This document shows, one piece after another, positions 16,772-25,593 of a stretch of DNA of 64,000 nucleotides (position 1 is its first letter; each line of letters begins with the position of its first letter). Origin of the DNA: Streptomyces sp. NBC_00190. GTDB taxonomy: Bacteria; Actinomycetota; Actinomycetes; Streptomycetales; Streptomycetaceae. Position numbers and translations under genes: made by a program. The stretch spans positions 3,782,001 to 3,846,000 of the forward strand of contig NZ_CP108131.1 in NCBI RefSeq assembly GCF_036203305.1. Direction: 5' to 3'. A model generated the notes under the pieces. The model was not told the DNA's origin. It saw nothing but the letters and a program-made list of their open reading frames with translations, and searched no databases.

Positions 16772-17863
16772 ATGGGGGCCGAAAGGCGACAGCGAGGCGC
16801 AAGCGCTCTCGTGCTGCTGTGCGCGATGGCGGTACTGACGGCGCCGGGCCTGGCGACGGGCACGGCGTATGCGGCACCGGCACCGGCGGTACCCGCCACG
16901 CCGGCCGCGCCCGCGCCGGAGCCGGGAGCCAAGTCCCTGGAGCAGGTCCGCAAGGAGATAGAGGACCTCTATCACCAGGCGGGCGCCGCCACGGACGCCT
17001 ACAACCTCGCCGAGGCCGAGGCCAAGGCCCAGTCCGACAAGATCGTCGAGATCGCCAACCTGATCGTCGCCGGCCAGGAGCGGATCACCACCCTGAAGAG
17101 CCGTGCGGGTGCGGCCGCGCGCGCCCAGTACCGCTCGGGCGGACTGCCGGCGGGCGCGAAGCTGGCGCTGAGCGACGACCCGGGCAAGTTCCTCGACGGG
17201 GCGGGCCGGCTGAAGCAGGGCGAGAAGGCCGCGTCGGACATGCTGGCCGAACTGGACCGGACGCAGAACGACTTGAAGCAGTACGCGCAGGAGGCGAGCG
17301 CGCACTGGGCCACGCTGGAGGCCAATCGGCTGAAGCAGGAGGCCTCGAAGAAGGCGATCGAGGAGAAGATCAAGGCGGCGGAGGAGCTGGAGAACAAGCT
17401 CGAAGCCGAGGAGAAGGCCCGGCTGATCCAGCTGGAGCAGGAAGCGCAGTACAAGGCGCAGACGGCGTGGCTGTCGACGGGTGCGATGAAGGACGTCAAC
17501 GGCGCGGCGAGCGAGGCCGGGAAGCGGGCGGTGCAGTTCGCGACGACCCAGATCGGCAAGCCGTACAAGTGGGGAGCCGTGGGTCCGGATTCGTTCGACT
17601 GCTCCGGCCTGACCTCCCAGGCCTGGCTGGCGGCGGGCAGGGGGATCCCGCGCACCTCGCAGGAGCAGCTGCGGCTGCTGCCGAAGGTCGCGGTCAAGGA
17701 CATGCGCCCGGGCGACCTGATCATCTACTTCGACGACGCGAGCCACGTCGCGATGTATATCGGCGACGGCGCGATGGTCCACGCCCCGCGCCCCGGCCGG
17801 AACGTGACGATCGCGGGCGCGGGCTCCATGCCGATCAAGGCGGTCGTCCGCCCGGACGCGTAG
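16772..17863 (+). CDS. Secreted coiled-coil NlpC/P60 peptidoglycan endopeptidase
   Basis: 363 aa from ATG at 16772 behind CTGGGGGGACC. Signal peptide about 1-38, then a Pro/Ala linker. A long charged coiled coil rich in Ala/Glu/Lys occupies about 50-235. The C-terminal NlpC/P60 (C40) domain cleaves stem-peptide bonds in peptidoglycan. Its catalytic residues are Cys277 (DSFDCSGL), His325 (ASHVAMY) and His337 (MVHAPRPG). The layout matches RipA/CwlO-like hydrolases, in which the coiled coil docks to a membrane activator (often FtsEX). A longer upstream frame exists but lacks a signal peptide at its start. Confidence 0.9.
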   Translation: MGAERRQRGASALVLLCAMAVLTAPGLATGTAYAAPAPAVPATPAAPAPEPGAKSLEQVRKEIEDLYHQAGAATDAYNLAEAEAKAQSDKIVEIANLIVAGQERITTLKSRAGAAARAQYRSGGLPAGAKLALSDDPGKFLDGAGRLKQGEKAASDMLAELDRTQNDLKQYAQEASAHWATLEANRLKQEASKKAIEEKIKAAEELENKLEAEEKARLIQLEQEAQYKAQTAWLSTGAMKDVNGAASEAGKRAVQFATTQIGKPYKWGAVGPDSFDCSGLTSQAWLAAGRGIPRTSQEQLRLLPKVAVKDMRPGDLIIYFDDASHVAMYIGDGAMVHAPRPGRNVTIAGAGSMPIKAVVRPDA

Positions 17864-18336
17864 CCCTCGCCTGGCCGGCACACGGGTTCGGGTCCGCGGG
17901 CACTCCCCCGCTGCTCGACACGCCCCCGGCCCGACACGGCCCTGCCCGGCCCTTCCCCGGCCCGGACCTGCCCCCGGCAGGGCCGCACGAAGCCCTGGCC
18001 AGGCCTGCCCAGGCCCGGCGCCGGATACCGAACCCTGACGGAAGCCGCACGGACCCCTCGCGGGCAGCCCCGCAGCGCCGGGCTGCGGGAACTCCCCCGC
18101 GCTCCGGCGCGGCCCGGCGGGCGGCGGAGGCAACCGATCAGGCGGCCGATACGTCTCGTTGGACGGGACGAACGCGGCCCCCGCGTGACCTTTGTCATCC
18201 AGTGAGGCCGATTTTCCCCCGCGATAACGGCATATGACCGTGGCCTTGGCCCAGAACGGCATTCCGCTCACCGGTCCTGGAGGCTAGGGTCTGCCGGACG
18301 AGCGCACCCTCGGGGGGAGGGAAGGAACCGGAGACG
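17864..18336. other. 473-bp intergenic region, no gene seen
   Basis: C-rich, GC-skewed DNA without a frame that looks coding. Its right end (about 18180-18335) is less GC-rich and probably holds the promoter of the PP2C gene. I see no clear hairpin terminator for the NlpC gene. Confidence 0.6.
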
Positions 18337-19683
18337 ATGCCCGTACCCGTACCGCGGCAGAGGGAAATCCCGGCCACGGAGAGCGGTCAGGCCGTTCTGC
18401 ACACCGCCGCACCGCCCCTCACGGAGGCGCCTGCGGAGGCGACCGCGCAGCCGACCCCGCACACGACCTCGCTGACCCTCCTGGTCATCGCGGACGATCC
18501 GACGGGCGACCTCACGGTCCCCGAGATCCTCGACGCCGACGGCCACCGCATCCGGCTCCGCACCGCCCGCAACCTCACCGAGGCCGCGCGGCTGCTCACG
18601 CCCGACGTCCACTGCATCCTGCTCGACCTGTCCCTCCCGGACACGGGCCCCCGTACGACGTCACCGTCGCCGTCCACATCGGCCGCCGCCACGGCCACCG
18701 CCACCGTGGACCGGCTGGCGGCCCTCCGCCAGGTGCTCCGGATCGCACCGCGCCACGCCGTCCTCGTCCTGACCGCCGAGGACGACGCCGAGCGTGCCGC
18801 CGAGGCCGTCAGCGCCGGCGCCCAGGACTTCCTCTTCCGGGACGAGCTGGACGGCAGGCTGCTGAGCCGCGCCATCCGCTACGCGGTGGAGAGAAAACGG
18901 GCGGACATCGCCCAGTACAAGCTTGCAGAATCGAAACTGCGCGCCCAGGAGAACGCCCGCCTGGAACGCGGGCTGCTTCCCAACCCCCTCCTGGAGGGCT
19001 CCGACCTCCGCTTCGCCGCCCGCTACCGCCCCGGCCGCAGCCGGGCCCTCCTGGGCGGCGACTTCTACGACACCGTCCGCACCCCCGACGGCACCGTCCA
19101 CGCCATGATCGGCGACGTCTGCGGCCACGGCCCCGACGAGGCCGCCCTCGGCGTCGAGCTCCGCATCGCCTGGCGCGCCCTGACCCTGGCCGGCCTGTGC
19201 GGCGACGACCTGCTGGCCACGCTCCAGGAGGTCCTGGAGGTGGAGCGCCCCTGCGAGGAGATCTTCGCGACGCTGTGCACCGTGGACATCTCGCCCGACG
19301 GCCGTCGTGCGGGCCTGTGCCTGGCCGGGCACCCGGCGCCGCTGATATCCAGGCCGGGCCGCCCCGCGCGGCTCCTGCCGTACGAGAACAGCGGCCCGGC
19401 ACTGGGACTCCTGCCCAAGGCCCGCTGGCCCCGGCGCCAGGTCGAGCTCGGCGGCACCTGGAGCCTCATGCTCTACACCGACGGGCTGATCGAGGGCCGG
19501 ATCGGCGAGGGCAAGGAGCGCCTCGGGCAGGACGGCATGGTCGAGATGATCAACCGCCACCTGGACCGCGGGCTGAGCGGCGAGGGGCTGCTGGAAGCCG
19601 CCGTCACCGAGGCGCGCCGCCTCAACGGGGGCGAGCTCACCGACGACGTGGCCGTGGTCCTGCTCTCCCGCGCCGAGTCCTGA
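18337..19683 (+). CDS. PP2C-type (RsbU/SpoIIE) phosphatase with N-terminal receiver-like domain
   Basis: 448 aa. Residues 1-45 are Pro/Ala/Thr-rich. Residues about 46-185 form a receiver-like domain (LLVIADDP, then CILLDLSLPD near 97) interrupted by a Thr/Ser/Ala-rich insertion near 108-125. It ends in a kinase-like helix. Residues about 205-446 are a PP2C domain with metal Asp residues in LLGGDFYD, IGDVCGHGP, YTDGLIEGR and LTDDVAVVL. Such proteins dephosphorylate anti-sigma antagonists in partner-switching stress pathways. No anti-sigma or antagonist gene lies nearby, so the target is unknown. It starts behind GGGAGGGAAGGAACCGGAGACG. Confidence 0.85.
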   Translation: MPVPVPRQREIPATESGQAVLHTAAPPLTEAPAEATAQPTPHTTSLTLLVIADDPTGDLTVPEILDADGHRIRLRTARNLTEAARLLTPDVHCILLDLSLPDTGPRTTSPSPSTSAAATATATVDRLAALRQVLRIAPRHAVLVLTAEDDAERAAEAVSAGAQDFLFRDELDGRLLSRAIRYAVERKRADIAQYKLAESKLRAQENARLERGLLPNPLLEGSDLRFAARYRPGRSRALLGGDFYDTVRTPDGTVHAMIGDVCGHGPDEAALGVELRIAWRALTLAGLCGDDLLATLQEVLEVERPCEEIFATLCTVDISPDGRRAGLCLAGHPAPLISRPGRPARLLPYENSGPALGLLPKARWPRRQVELGGTWSLMLYTDGLIEGRIGEGKERLGQDGMVEMINRHLDRGLSGEGLLEAAVTEARRLNGGELTDDVAVVLLSRAES

Positions 19684-19731
19684 CGGCAGGCGTGCCGTCG
19701 GGCGCGACGGCGGGCGCGACGGCGGGCGCGG

Positions 19732-20073
19732 CTACCGCCCGCCGTTGTACGGCCCGTACGGCCCGTCGCTGCTGCTGCCGCCGCTGCGCCGCCCGCCGCC
19801 CGAGACCTGCTTGAGCGCGGGGCGTACGTCGACGAGGAACACGATGGTCGCGACCAGGCCGGCGATCGTCAGGAACAGCATCCCGGGCAGGAAGAAGTCC
19901 ACGACCACGGTGATGCCCAGAATGACCAGCCAGAAGGTCTTGGTCTGCTTGCCGGCCGCCCGGTACGCGTCCTCGCGGGCCACCAGCGCGAAGCCGAAGG
20001 CCACCACGGCGAGCACCAGCATGGCGAGCCCGAGCAGCGGGATCACGCCTCGATCGAACCCGTCCATCAACAT
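19732..20073 (-). CDS. DUF2516 family membrane protein
   Basis: 113 aa. Two or three membrane segments (about 12-32, 45-62, 64-84) are followed by a Gly/Ser-rich tail ending YGPYNGGR. This is an actinobacterial family of unknown role. The first codons ATG-TTG-ATG leave the start uncertain by two residues; GAAGG lies upstream. It is read in the same direction as the HbhA-like and XRE genes, with about 125 bp and a hairpin between. Confidence 0.8.
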   Translation of the reverse strand: MLMDGFDRGVIPLLGLAMLVLAVVAFGFALVAREDAYRAAGKQTKTFWLVILGITVVVDFFLPGMLFLTIAGLVATIVFLVDVRPALKQVSGGGRRSGGSSSDGPYGPYNGGR

Positions 20074-20153
20074 CGCTTCGACCGCCTTCTCATGCTCGTT
20101 CTCCGCACGCCTGATTCCACGCTACCGTCACAAACGCCCTCATGAACCACAAC

Positions 20154-20182
20154 GGGCCGGACACCCTCAAGGTGCCCGGCCC
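20154..20182 (-). terminator. Terminator of the HbhA-like gene
   Basis: GGGCCGG-ACACC and GGTG-C-CCGGCCC form a bulged stem with the loop CTCAA, 18 nt beyond the stop codon of the HbhA-like gene on the minus strand. Confidence 0.6.
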
Positions 20183-20199
20183 GCCGTCGGTCATGCGGT

Positions 20200-20769
20200 T
20201 CAGCTCTCGTCGCCCGCCGTGACGGTGGCCTTCTTGGCCGTGGCCTTGCGCGCGGCGGTCCGCTTCGCGGCGGGCTTCTCCTCGCCGGTGGACGCCTCGG
20301 CGGCGGCCGGCTCGGCCTCGGGCGCGGGCTCGACGGCCACGGCGATCTCGACGATCTCGTCGGAGACCTCGCCCCGCCAGGCGCGGACGGCCTGCTCGCC
20401 GTGCTCGGCGACCTTGTCGTAGGTCTCCTTGGCGCGGACCGCGTACTCGGCGGCGACGCCGACGCCGCGCAGCGCCAGGTCCTGCGCGGTCTCCCCGAGC
20501 TTCTTCGGGTCGATCGCGCCGAACACCTCGGCGACCTTGGCGGTGACCGCCTCCTGCGCTTCCTTGGCGGCCTCCTTGGCCTTCTCCTGCACGACCTTCG
20601 GGTCGGTGTTCTTCACGGCCTCGATGCGCGCGGGGGCCTCGGCGCGCAGCTGCTCAATGAGCCCCGGCACCTTCTTGGCCTGCTGCACGGCGAGGTCGGC
20701 CGTGCCGGCCGCGAAGTAGAGCGGGGTGGGGTCGGTGAGGGTCTTCTTCAGGTCATCGGCGATGGCCAT
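20200..20769 (-). CDS. Heparin-binding hemagglutinin (HbhA)-like protein
   Basis: 189 aa from ATG at 20769. A long helical region (about 1-140, rich in Ala/Glu/Lys) is followed by a Pro/Ala linker and a Lys/Ala-rich tail (AAKRTAARKATAKKATV). The same plan occurs in mycobacterial HBHA, an adhesin whose Lys-rich tail binds glycosaminoglycans. In saprophytic Streptomyces the role is more likely membrane- or nucleoid-associated. No signal peptide. It lies 23 bp after the XRE gene and is probably cotranscribed with it. Confidence 0.7.
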   Translation of the reverse strand: MAIADDLKKTLTDPTPLYFAAGTADLAVQQAKKVPGLIEQLRAEAPARIEAVKNTDPKVVQEKAKEAAKEAQEAVTAKVAEVFGAIDPKKLGETAQDLALRGVGVAAEYAVRAKETYDKVAEHGEQAVRAWRGEVSDEIVEIAVAVEPAPEAEPAAAEASTGEEKPAAKRTAARKATAKKATVTAGDES

Positions 20770-20792
20770 GTGCTGGTCCTCCCGGATCAAGT

Positions 20793-21188
20793 TCAGTCCG
20801 TCGTCTTCGACGGGGTCTCTTCGTCGGCGTCATCAGGCGTGTCGAGCGCGTTCTCCTTGCGGAACGACTCGTAGATCTGGAGCAGCACCTGCTTCTGCCG
20901 CTCGTTGATGGACGGGTCGGCGAGGATGACGGCCCGCGTCTCCACCTCGTCCCGGTCCCGCTCATCGAGGATCCCGGCCTGCACGTACAGCGTCTCCGCG
21001 GAGATCCGCAGCGCCTTGGCCAGCTGCTGGAGGATGTCCGCGCTCGGCTTGCGCAGCCCGCGCTCGATCTGGCTCAGGTACGGATTCGACACCCCCGCGG
21101 CGTCGGCCAGCTGCCGCAGCGAGAGCTGGGCCTGCCGACGCTGCTCACGGAGGTACTCGCCGAGGTTTCCGACGTTGAGCGTTGCCAT
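20793..21188 (-). CDS. XRE-family helix-turn-helix DNA-binding protein
   Basis: 131 aa. An HTH_3 domain fills about 10-66. The recognition part reads SLRQLADAAGVSNPYLSQIERG (23-44), and the rest is an acidic helical tail ending ADEETPSKTTD. Similar to short SinR-like regulators found in every Streptomyces. Ribosome site not strong. Immediately upstream of the HbhA-like gene on the same strand, so it may regulate that gene or itself. No cognate DUF397 gene, the usual partner of many Streptomyces XRE proteins, is adjacent. Confidence 0.85.
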   Translation of the reverse strand: MATLNVGNLGEYLREQRRQAQLSLRQLADAAGVSNPYLSQIERGLRKPSADILQQLAKALRISAETLYVQAGILDERDRDEVETRAVILADPSINERQKQVLLQIYESFRKENALDTPDDADEETPSKTTD

Positions 21189-21259
21189 GTAGGGAATCCT
21201 GCCCGATTCTGCTAACTATTGCAAGCAGACGCTTGCAACATCTCCCACCCGTACAGCGG

Positions 21260-22021
21260 TCAGACCGCGGCGACGACCACCGTCGCGTACAGCTCCTCCG
21301 AGGTCGCCACGCGGGTCGCGAGGCCCGCCGAGGACAGGGCCGCGGCCGTCGACGGGCACTGGCGGGCGCTCGTCTCGATCAGCAGGTGGCCGCCCGGGGC
21401 CAGCCAGGGCAGGGCGCCCGCCGCCACCCGGCGGTGGACGTCCAGGCCGTCCGCGCCGCCGTCCAGGGAGACCAGGGGCTCGTGGTCCCGGGCCTCCGAC
21501 GGCATGAAACCGATCTCCTCCGTCGGCACGTACGGGGCGTTGACCACCAGCACGTCCACCCGCCCGCGCAGCGACGCCGGGAGCGGGGCGTACAGGTCGC
21601 CCTCCCACACGCTGCCGCCGTACGGGGCCACGTTGCGCCGCGCGTACGCCAGCGCCGCCGCGTCGATGTCCGCCACGTGCAGCTCCACACTGCCCGCCGC
21701 CCGCGCCGCCACCGCCGCGCCCAAGGCGCCGACCCCGCAGCACAGGTCCAGCACGACGGCACCGGGCCGGGCCAGCGCCACCGCCTGCGTCACCAGGAAC
21801 TCGGTGCGCCTGCGCGGTACGAAGGCCCCCGCGCCCACCTCCATCCGCAGCCCGCAGAACTCGGCCCAGCCCACCACGTGTTCCAGCGGTTCGCCGCCGA
21901 CCCGGCGGCCCAGCAGCTCCGCCAGGTGGCCGTCGTCCCGGGCGGCCGCGACCAGCAGGTCCGCCTCCTCCTCCGCGAAGACACAGCCCGCCGCACGCAG
22001 TTGTTCCACGACAGTCGTCAA
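21260..22021 (-). CDS. PrmC/HemK-like N5-glutamine methyltransferase
   Basis: 253 aa. Class I methyltransferase with SAM motif LDLCCGVGALGAAVA (about 93-107) and an NAPY motif (about 161) in place of the usual NPPY. NPPY is the signature of enzymes methylating glutamine side chains in release factors. The N-terminal helical domain is short, with FVPRRRTEFLV matching the PrmC linker. It is probably a paralogue of the true PrmC; the target is unknown. The start codon is TTG at 22021 behind GAGG; a GTG five codons on is the alternative. Confidence 0.75.
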   Translation of the reverse strand: MTTVVEQLRAAGCVFAEEEADLLVAAARDDGHLAELLGRRVGGEPLEHVVGWAEFCGLRMEVGAGAFVPRRRTEFLVTQAVALARPGAVVLDLCCGVGALGAAVAARAAGSVELHVADIDAAALAYARRNVAPYGGSVWEGDLYAPLPASLRGRVDVLVVNAPYVPTEEIGFMPSEARDHEPLVSLDGGADGLDVHRRVAAGALPWLAPGGHLLIETSARQCPSTAAALSSAGLATRVATSEELYATVVVAAV

Positions 22022-22078
22022 ATACCTCAGTCCTCGGTGCTCACTGTCCGGTCATCTCGAACGATCAAACGATAGGGA

Positions 22079-23323
22079 TCAGAAGACGTCCGGGCACCAC
22101 GGCCGGCGCGCCGTGCGGAACACCGCGTCGGCCAGCGCCAGCGCCCCCGGCCGCTCCTCGGCCACCCGGCCGAGCGCGCCCAGCCGCACCGCGGACTCGT
22201 CGCCCAGGTACAGGCATCCCAGCGCGGACACGTCCAGCCGCAGGTCCGCGGCCTCCTCGGTCCGCTCGCACGTCCCCGCGCCCGCGTCCAGCCGGTAGCG
22301 GCCGCCCGCCGGGCCCGCCGCGTCCGTCACGTCGAGCACGAGCACCCCGCCCACCGCGTACGTCCGCGCGCTCAGCGCCCGTACGACGTCGAGCAGCCGC
22401 ACCCACAGGAAGTCCGAACAGGTCAGGGACCGGGCGGAGCGCGGGTCGGGCAGCAGGTGCGTGACCAGGTCGTCGGGGGCCCGGTAGCCGGTGCGGACCT
22501 TGAGCACCCAGTCGATGGAGCACAGGAAGTGCCACAGCGCCCGCTGCGCCTCGGGGGTGACCGCCAGCAGGTCCCGGACCTGCACGGTGTTCTGCGGGAC
22601 CTTCGCGTCCGTCCAGTTGTCGTCGGCCTGGTAGGTGACCAGGCCCGCCACCTCGCCGGCCGCCGTGCGGTACACGGCGTGGAACTTGTCCTTGTACGGG
22701 CGGTGCGACATCTCCTCCAGGCCGGTCACCAGGCTCCACCAGCGCTCGTCCCGGTCCACCGCGCCGTGCGTGACCGAGCGCAGCCGCTCGTGCAGCTCCG
22801 GGCCCACGCGCCGGACCTCGGCGGCGTCCGCGAAGTCGATCCGGCCGCCGTCCAAATCGGGGGGCAGGTGCCGGTCCAGTCCGGTCCGCGGTACGTCGAT
22901 CTCCCATTCCGAGACCGAGGTGCCCGCCCCGTAGCCGTACCGCCCGTAGATCGGGTACTCGGCGGCGATCAGCGTCGACAGCACGTCCCCGCGGGCGTGG
23001 GCGGCGGCGAGCTCCGCGGCCATCATCCGGGTCAGGATGCCCTGGCGGCGGTGCGTGGCCAGCACCGCCACGTTCGAGACGGCGCTGGCGGGAACGGCCG
23101 CCCCACCGGGCACGGTCAGCTCCTGCGCGAAGGAGCGGAAGGCCGCCACGCAGCGGCCGGTGCCGGTGTCGAACGCACCCTGGATACGGGTGAGGTCGCT
23201 GTACTTGGCCCGCTGGGCGACATCGGACTCCGTCACCCGGGCCGTGCTCAGGAACCCTGTGTTCAGGGTGTTCAGCCACTCGTGGAGTTCGGATTCGGCG
23301 ATCGGCCGGACGTCAGTACTCAT
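22079..23323 (-). CDS. Eis-like GNAT N-acetyltransferase
   Basis: 414 aa. Architecture matches Eis/DUF4081 enzymes: an N-terminal GNAT domain with the acetyl-CoA loop VLATHRRQGILTRMM (about 87-101), a second degenerate GNAT-like domain, and a C-terminal sterol carrier-like fold ending ARRPWCPDVF. The free C-terminal carboxylate is part of the active site in Eis. Mycobacterial Eis acetylates aminoglycosides at several positions; streptomycete relatives have uncertain substrates. No resistance genes lie nearby. Confidence 0.85.
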   Translation of the reverse strand: MSTDVRPIAESELHEWLNTLNTGFLSTARVTESDVAQRAKYSDLTRIQGAFDTGTGRCVAAFRSFAQELTVPGGAAVPASAVSNVAVLATHRRQGILTRMMAAELAAAHARGDVLSTLIAAEYPIYGRYGYGAGTSVSEWEIDVPRTGLDRHLPPDLDGGRIDFADAAEVRRVGPELHERLRSVTHGAVDRDERWWSLVTGLEEMSHRPYKDKFHAVYRTAAGEVAGLVTYQADDNWTDAKVPQNTVQVRDLLAVTPEAQRALWHFLCSIDWVLKVRTGYRAPDDLVTHLLPDPRSARSLTCSDFLWVRLLDVVRALSARTYAVGGVLVLDVTDAAGPAGGRYRLDAGAGTCERTEEAADLRLDVSALGCLYLGDESAVRLGALGRVAEERPGALALADAVFRTARRPWCPDVF

Positions 23324-23422
23324 AGCGATCCACGCTAATCGCCGGTCCTGCCCAAGTCGCCCGGTTTTCCCGCGCCGTTCGAGCCCTGCGCGCCCTGCGG
23401 GCCCTGCGTGACCTCCCGCGCC

Positions 23423-24010
23423 TCAGACCAGCAGGTCGTCCACCTGCGCCTCGCCCTCCCGGTACCGCCGGGTGATCTCCGCGCTGCACTCGTCCACCGT
23501 GCGCTGGAGCTGCTGGCGGCGCCGCGAGACCTGCTGCTCGTAGCGGATCAGCTTGCCCATCCCGTCATAGAGCTCGCCGTCCGTGCGCGCGCCGAGGTCC
23601 GAGAGTTCCACGTCGGCCAGCATCTCGGCCGCCAGCAGCCGGTACTCCTCGCTGTGCGGGGTACCGAGCGTGACGTGCCGGGCCGAGGCACTGCGGCTGG
23701 AGGGCGCGTCGGCGAGGATCTCGGAGAGCCGGTCCACCACCGGCGTCTCGGGGTCGGTACGCCGCGCCAGCTCGGCCCGCAGGATGTCGATGCGGCCTTG
23801 GAGCAATCTGCGTACGTAGCTCAGGTCGGCCTCGTCGCGCTGCGCGTCGCGGCGCAGCGCGCGCAGTTCCGGCAGCCCGAGCGCGCTGGTCGACGCGATC
23901 GCCACCGTGGTCGTTCCCAGTGCGTCGGAGGTGCGCTGCGCGGGTGGTCTTACCGCGGCAGCGGACATGGACGCGGGCGATGCAGGTACGGAGGTACCAG
24001 AAGTATTCAT
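23423..24010 (-). CDS. rsiG: RsiG, c-di-GMP-dependent anti-sigma factor for WhiG
   Basis: 195 aa from ATG at 24010 (alternative ATG 14 codons on). RsiG with c-di-GMP sequesters the sporulation sigma factor WhiG. The diagnostic motif E-x3-S-x2-R-x3-Q-x3-D occurs twice: Glu60/Ser64/Arg67/Gln71/Asp75 and Glu158/Ser162/Arg165/Gln169/Asp173, one on each arm of the helical hairpin. In the characterised protein each copy helps bind a c-di-GMP dimer. Both copies are intact. The first about 45 residues look disordered. whiG itself is not in this window. Confidence 0.92.
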   Translation of the reverse strand: MNTSGTSVPASPASMSAAAVRPPAQRTSDALGTTTVAIASTSALGLPELRALRRDAQRDEADLSYVRRLLQGRIDILRAELARRTDPETPVVDRLSEILADAPSSRSASARHVTLGTPHSEEYRLLAAEMLADVELSDLGARTDGELYDGMGKLIRYEQQVSRRRQQLQRTVDECSAEITRRYREGEAQVDDLLV

Positions 24011-24146
24011 ACGAACGAGCCCGTCCCCTCGACCGGTGCGGCGCACCCGCACCGCCTGCGTGCATCGTGCCACTCTCCGTGGTGCCGGTGCAGTCCCACG
24101 CCACCCGATCGGCCCCTGATGGGTGCACGCCTGGTACACAGGTGGT

Positions 24147-24572
24147 ATGCGAGCTGTGGTGCAGAGGGTGGACGGCGCGAGCGTCGTCGTGGCCGGCGAG
24201 ACGGTGGGCGAGATCGTCGGCGAAGGGCTGTGCGTGCTGGTGGGGGTGACCCACGACGACACCCCGGAGAAGGCGGCGGTGCTGGCGCGCAAGCTGTGGT
24301 CCGTGCGGATCCTGGAGGCGGAGAAGTCCTGCAGTGACGTGGACGCACCGCTTCTGGTGATCTCTCAGTTCACGCTGTACGGAGACGCCCGCAAGGGCCG
24401 TCGCCCCACGTGGAACGCGGCCGCTCCGGGACCGGTGGCCGAGCCGCTGGTGGACGAGGTCGTGGCGCAGCTGCGGGCGCTGGGCGCGACGGTGGAAACG
24501 GGCCGGTTCGGCGCGGACATGCGGGTCTCGCTCACCAACCACGGCCCGTTCACCATCGTCATCGACGTCTGA
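24147..24572 (+). CDS. dtd: D-aminoacyl-tRNA deacylase
   Basis: 141 aa, family length. Removes D-amino acids (and Gly from tRNA-Ala) from mischarged tRNAs. The SQFTLYGD motif (about 78-85) supplies the catalytic Ser-Gln, and the cross-subunit [10 protein letters not shown] motif (about 131-140) has the Gly-Pro pair of the chirality filter. A second start at 24123 is possible, but the family begins MRAVVQRV. Divergent from rsiG, convergent with ygfZ, with a 10-bp gap. Confidence 0.95.
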   Translation: MRAVVQRVDGASVVVAGETVGEIVGEGLCVLVGVTHDDTPEKAAVLARKLWSVRILEAEKSCSDVDAPLLVISQFTLYGDARKGRRPTWNAAAPGPVAEPLVDEVVAQLRALGATVETGRFGADMRVSLTNHGPFTIVIDV

Positions 24573-24582
24573 GCCGCGGCGG

Positions 24583-25551
24583 CTACGGCGCTACGACGAC
24601 CTCCTGCGCGGCGGCCGTCTTGCCGGCCAGCAGCGGCGCGTCCACCGGCACGTTCCGCTTGACCAGCGCGAGCGCGATCGGGCCCAGCTCGTGGTGGCGG
24701 ACGGCGGTGGTCACGAAGCCCAGCTGCCGGCCCTCCTCCCCGTCGGCGGCGAGCCGGACGGGCGCGCCGTGCGCCGGGAGGAGCACCTCGGAGCCGTCCA
24801 GGTGCAGGAAGACCAGGCGGCGCGGGGGCTTGCCCAGGTTGTGGACGCGGGCCACCGTCTCCTGGCCGCGGTAGCAGCCCTTCTGCAGGTGCACGGCGGT
24901 ACCGATCCAGCCCAGCTCGTGCGGGATGGTGCGGTGGTCGGTCTCCAGGCCGAGGCGCGGCCGGTGCGCCTCGACGCGCAGCGCCTCGTAGGCGAGGAGA
25001 CCCGCGGCCGGGCCGTGCGAGGCGGCGAAGGCCTCCAGTTCGGCGCGGGGCAGGAAGACGTCGCGGCCGTGCGCGGTCTCCCGTACGACGAGCTTCTCGT
25101 CGACCTCGGCGATGGAGCCGGCCGGCAGGTGCACGACCGCGAACTCCTCGGTGCGGTCGGCGACTTCGACGCGGTAGAAGAACTTCATGGACTCCAGGTA
25201 GGCGATCAGCTCGCCCTGGGTGCCCGGCTCCACGTGGGCCCACGTGGTCTCGCCGTCGTCGACGAGGTAGAGCGCGTGCTCGATGTGGCCGTGGGCGGAG
25301 AGGATCAGCGCCTCGGTGGCCTGCCCGGCCGGCAGTTCGGTGAGGTGCTGCGTCAGCAGCAGGTGCAGCCAGCTCAGCCGCTCCGGTCCGGTGACGGTGA
25401 CGACTCCGCGGTGCGAGAGGTCGACGAAACCGCGGCCGTCCGCGAGGGCGCGCTGTTCGCCGTACAGCTCTCCGTAGTGGGCGGCGACGTCCTCGTCACG
25501 GCCTTCGGCCGCTACGGCGCCGGGGAGATGGAGCAAAGGGCTGCTGGTCAT
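24583..25551 (-). CDS. ygfZ: Folate-binding protein YgfZ (GcvT-like)
   Basis: 322 aa. YgfZ supports assembly or repair of Fe-S enzymes and binds tetrahydrofolate. The diagnostic signature KGCYRGQETVAR (about 229-240) contains the conserved Cys. The GcvT-like N-terminal domain has GFVDLSHRG and SWLH. TACGCT sits 7 nt before the ATG, so a leaderless transcript is likely. nur lies just downstream on the plus-coordinate side but upstream in the minus reading direction, so the two may share regulation. Confidence 0.9.
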   Translation of the reverse strand: MTSSPLLHLPGAVAAEGRDEDVAAHYGELYGEQRALADGRGFVDLSHRGVVTVTGPERLSWLHLLLTQHLTELPAGQATEALILSAHGHIEHALYLVDDGETTWAHVEPGTQGELIAYLESMKFFYRVEVADRTEEFAVVHLPAGSIAEVDEKLVVRETAHGRDVFLPRAELEAFAASHGPAAGLLAYEALRVEAHRPRLGLETDHRTIPHELGWIGTAVHLQKGCYRGQETVARVHNLGKPPRRLVFLHLDGSEVLLPAHGAPVRLAADGEEGRQLGFVTTAVRHHELGPIALALVKRNVPVDAPLLAGKTAAAQEVVVAP

Positions 25552-25593
25552 GGGACCAAGCGTACGACCCGGCCGGGACGGGGCCCGCGCTGC

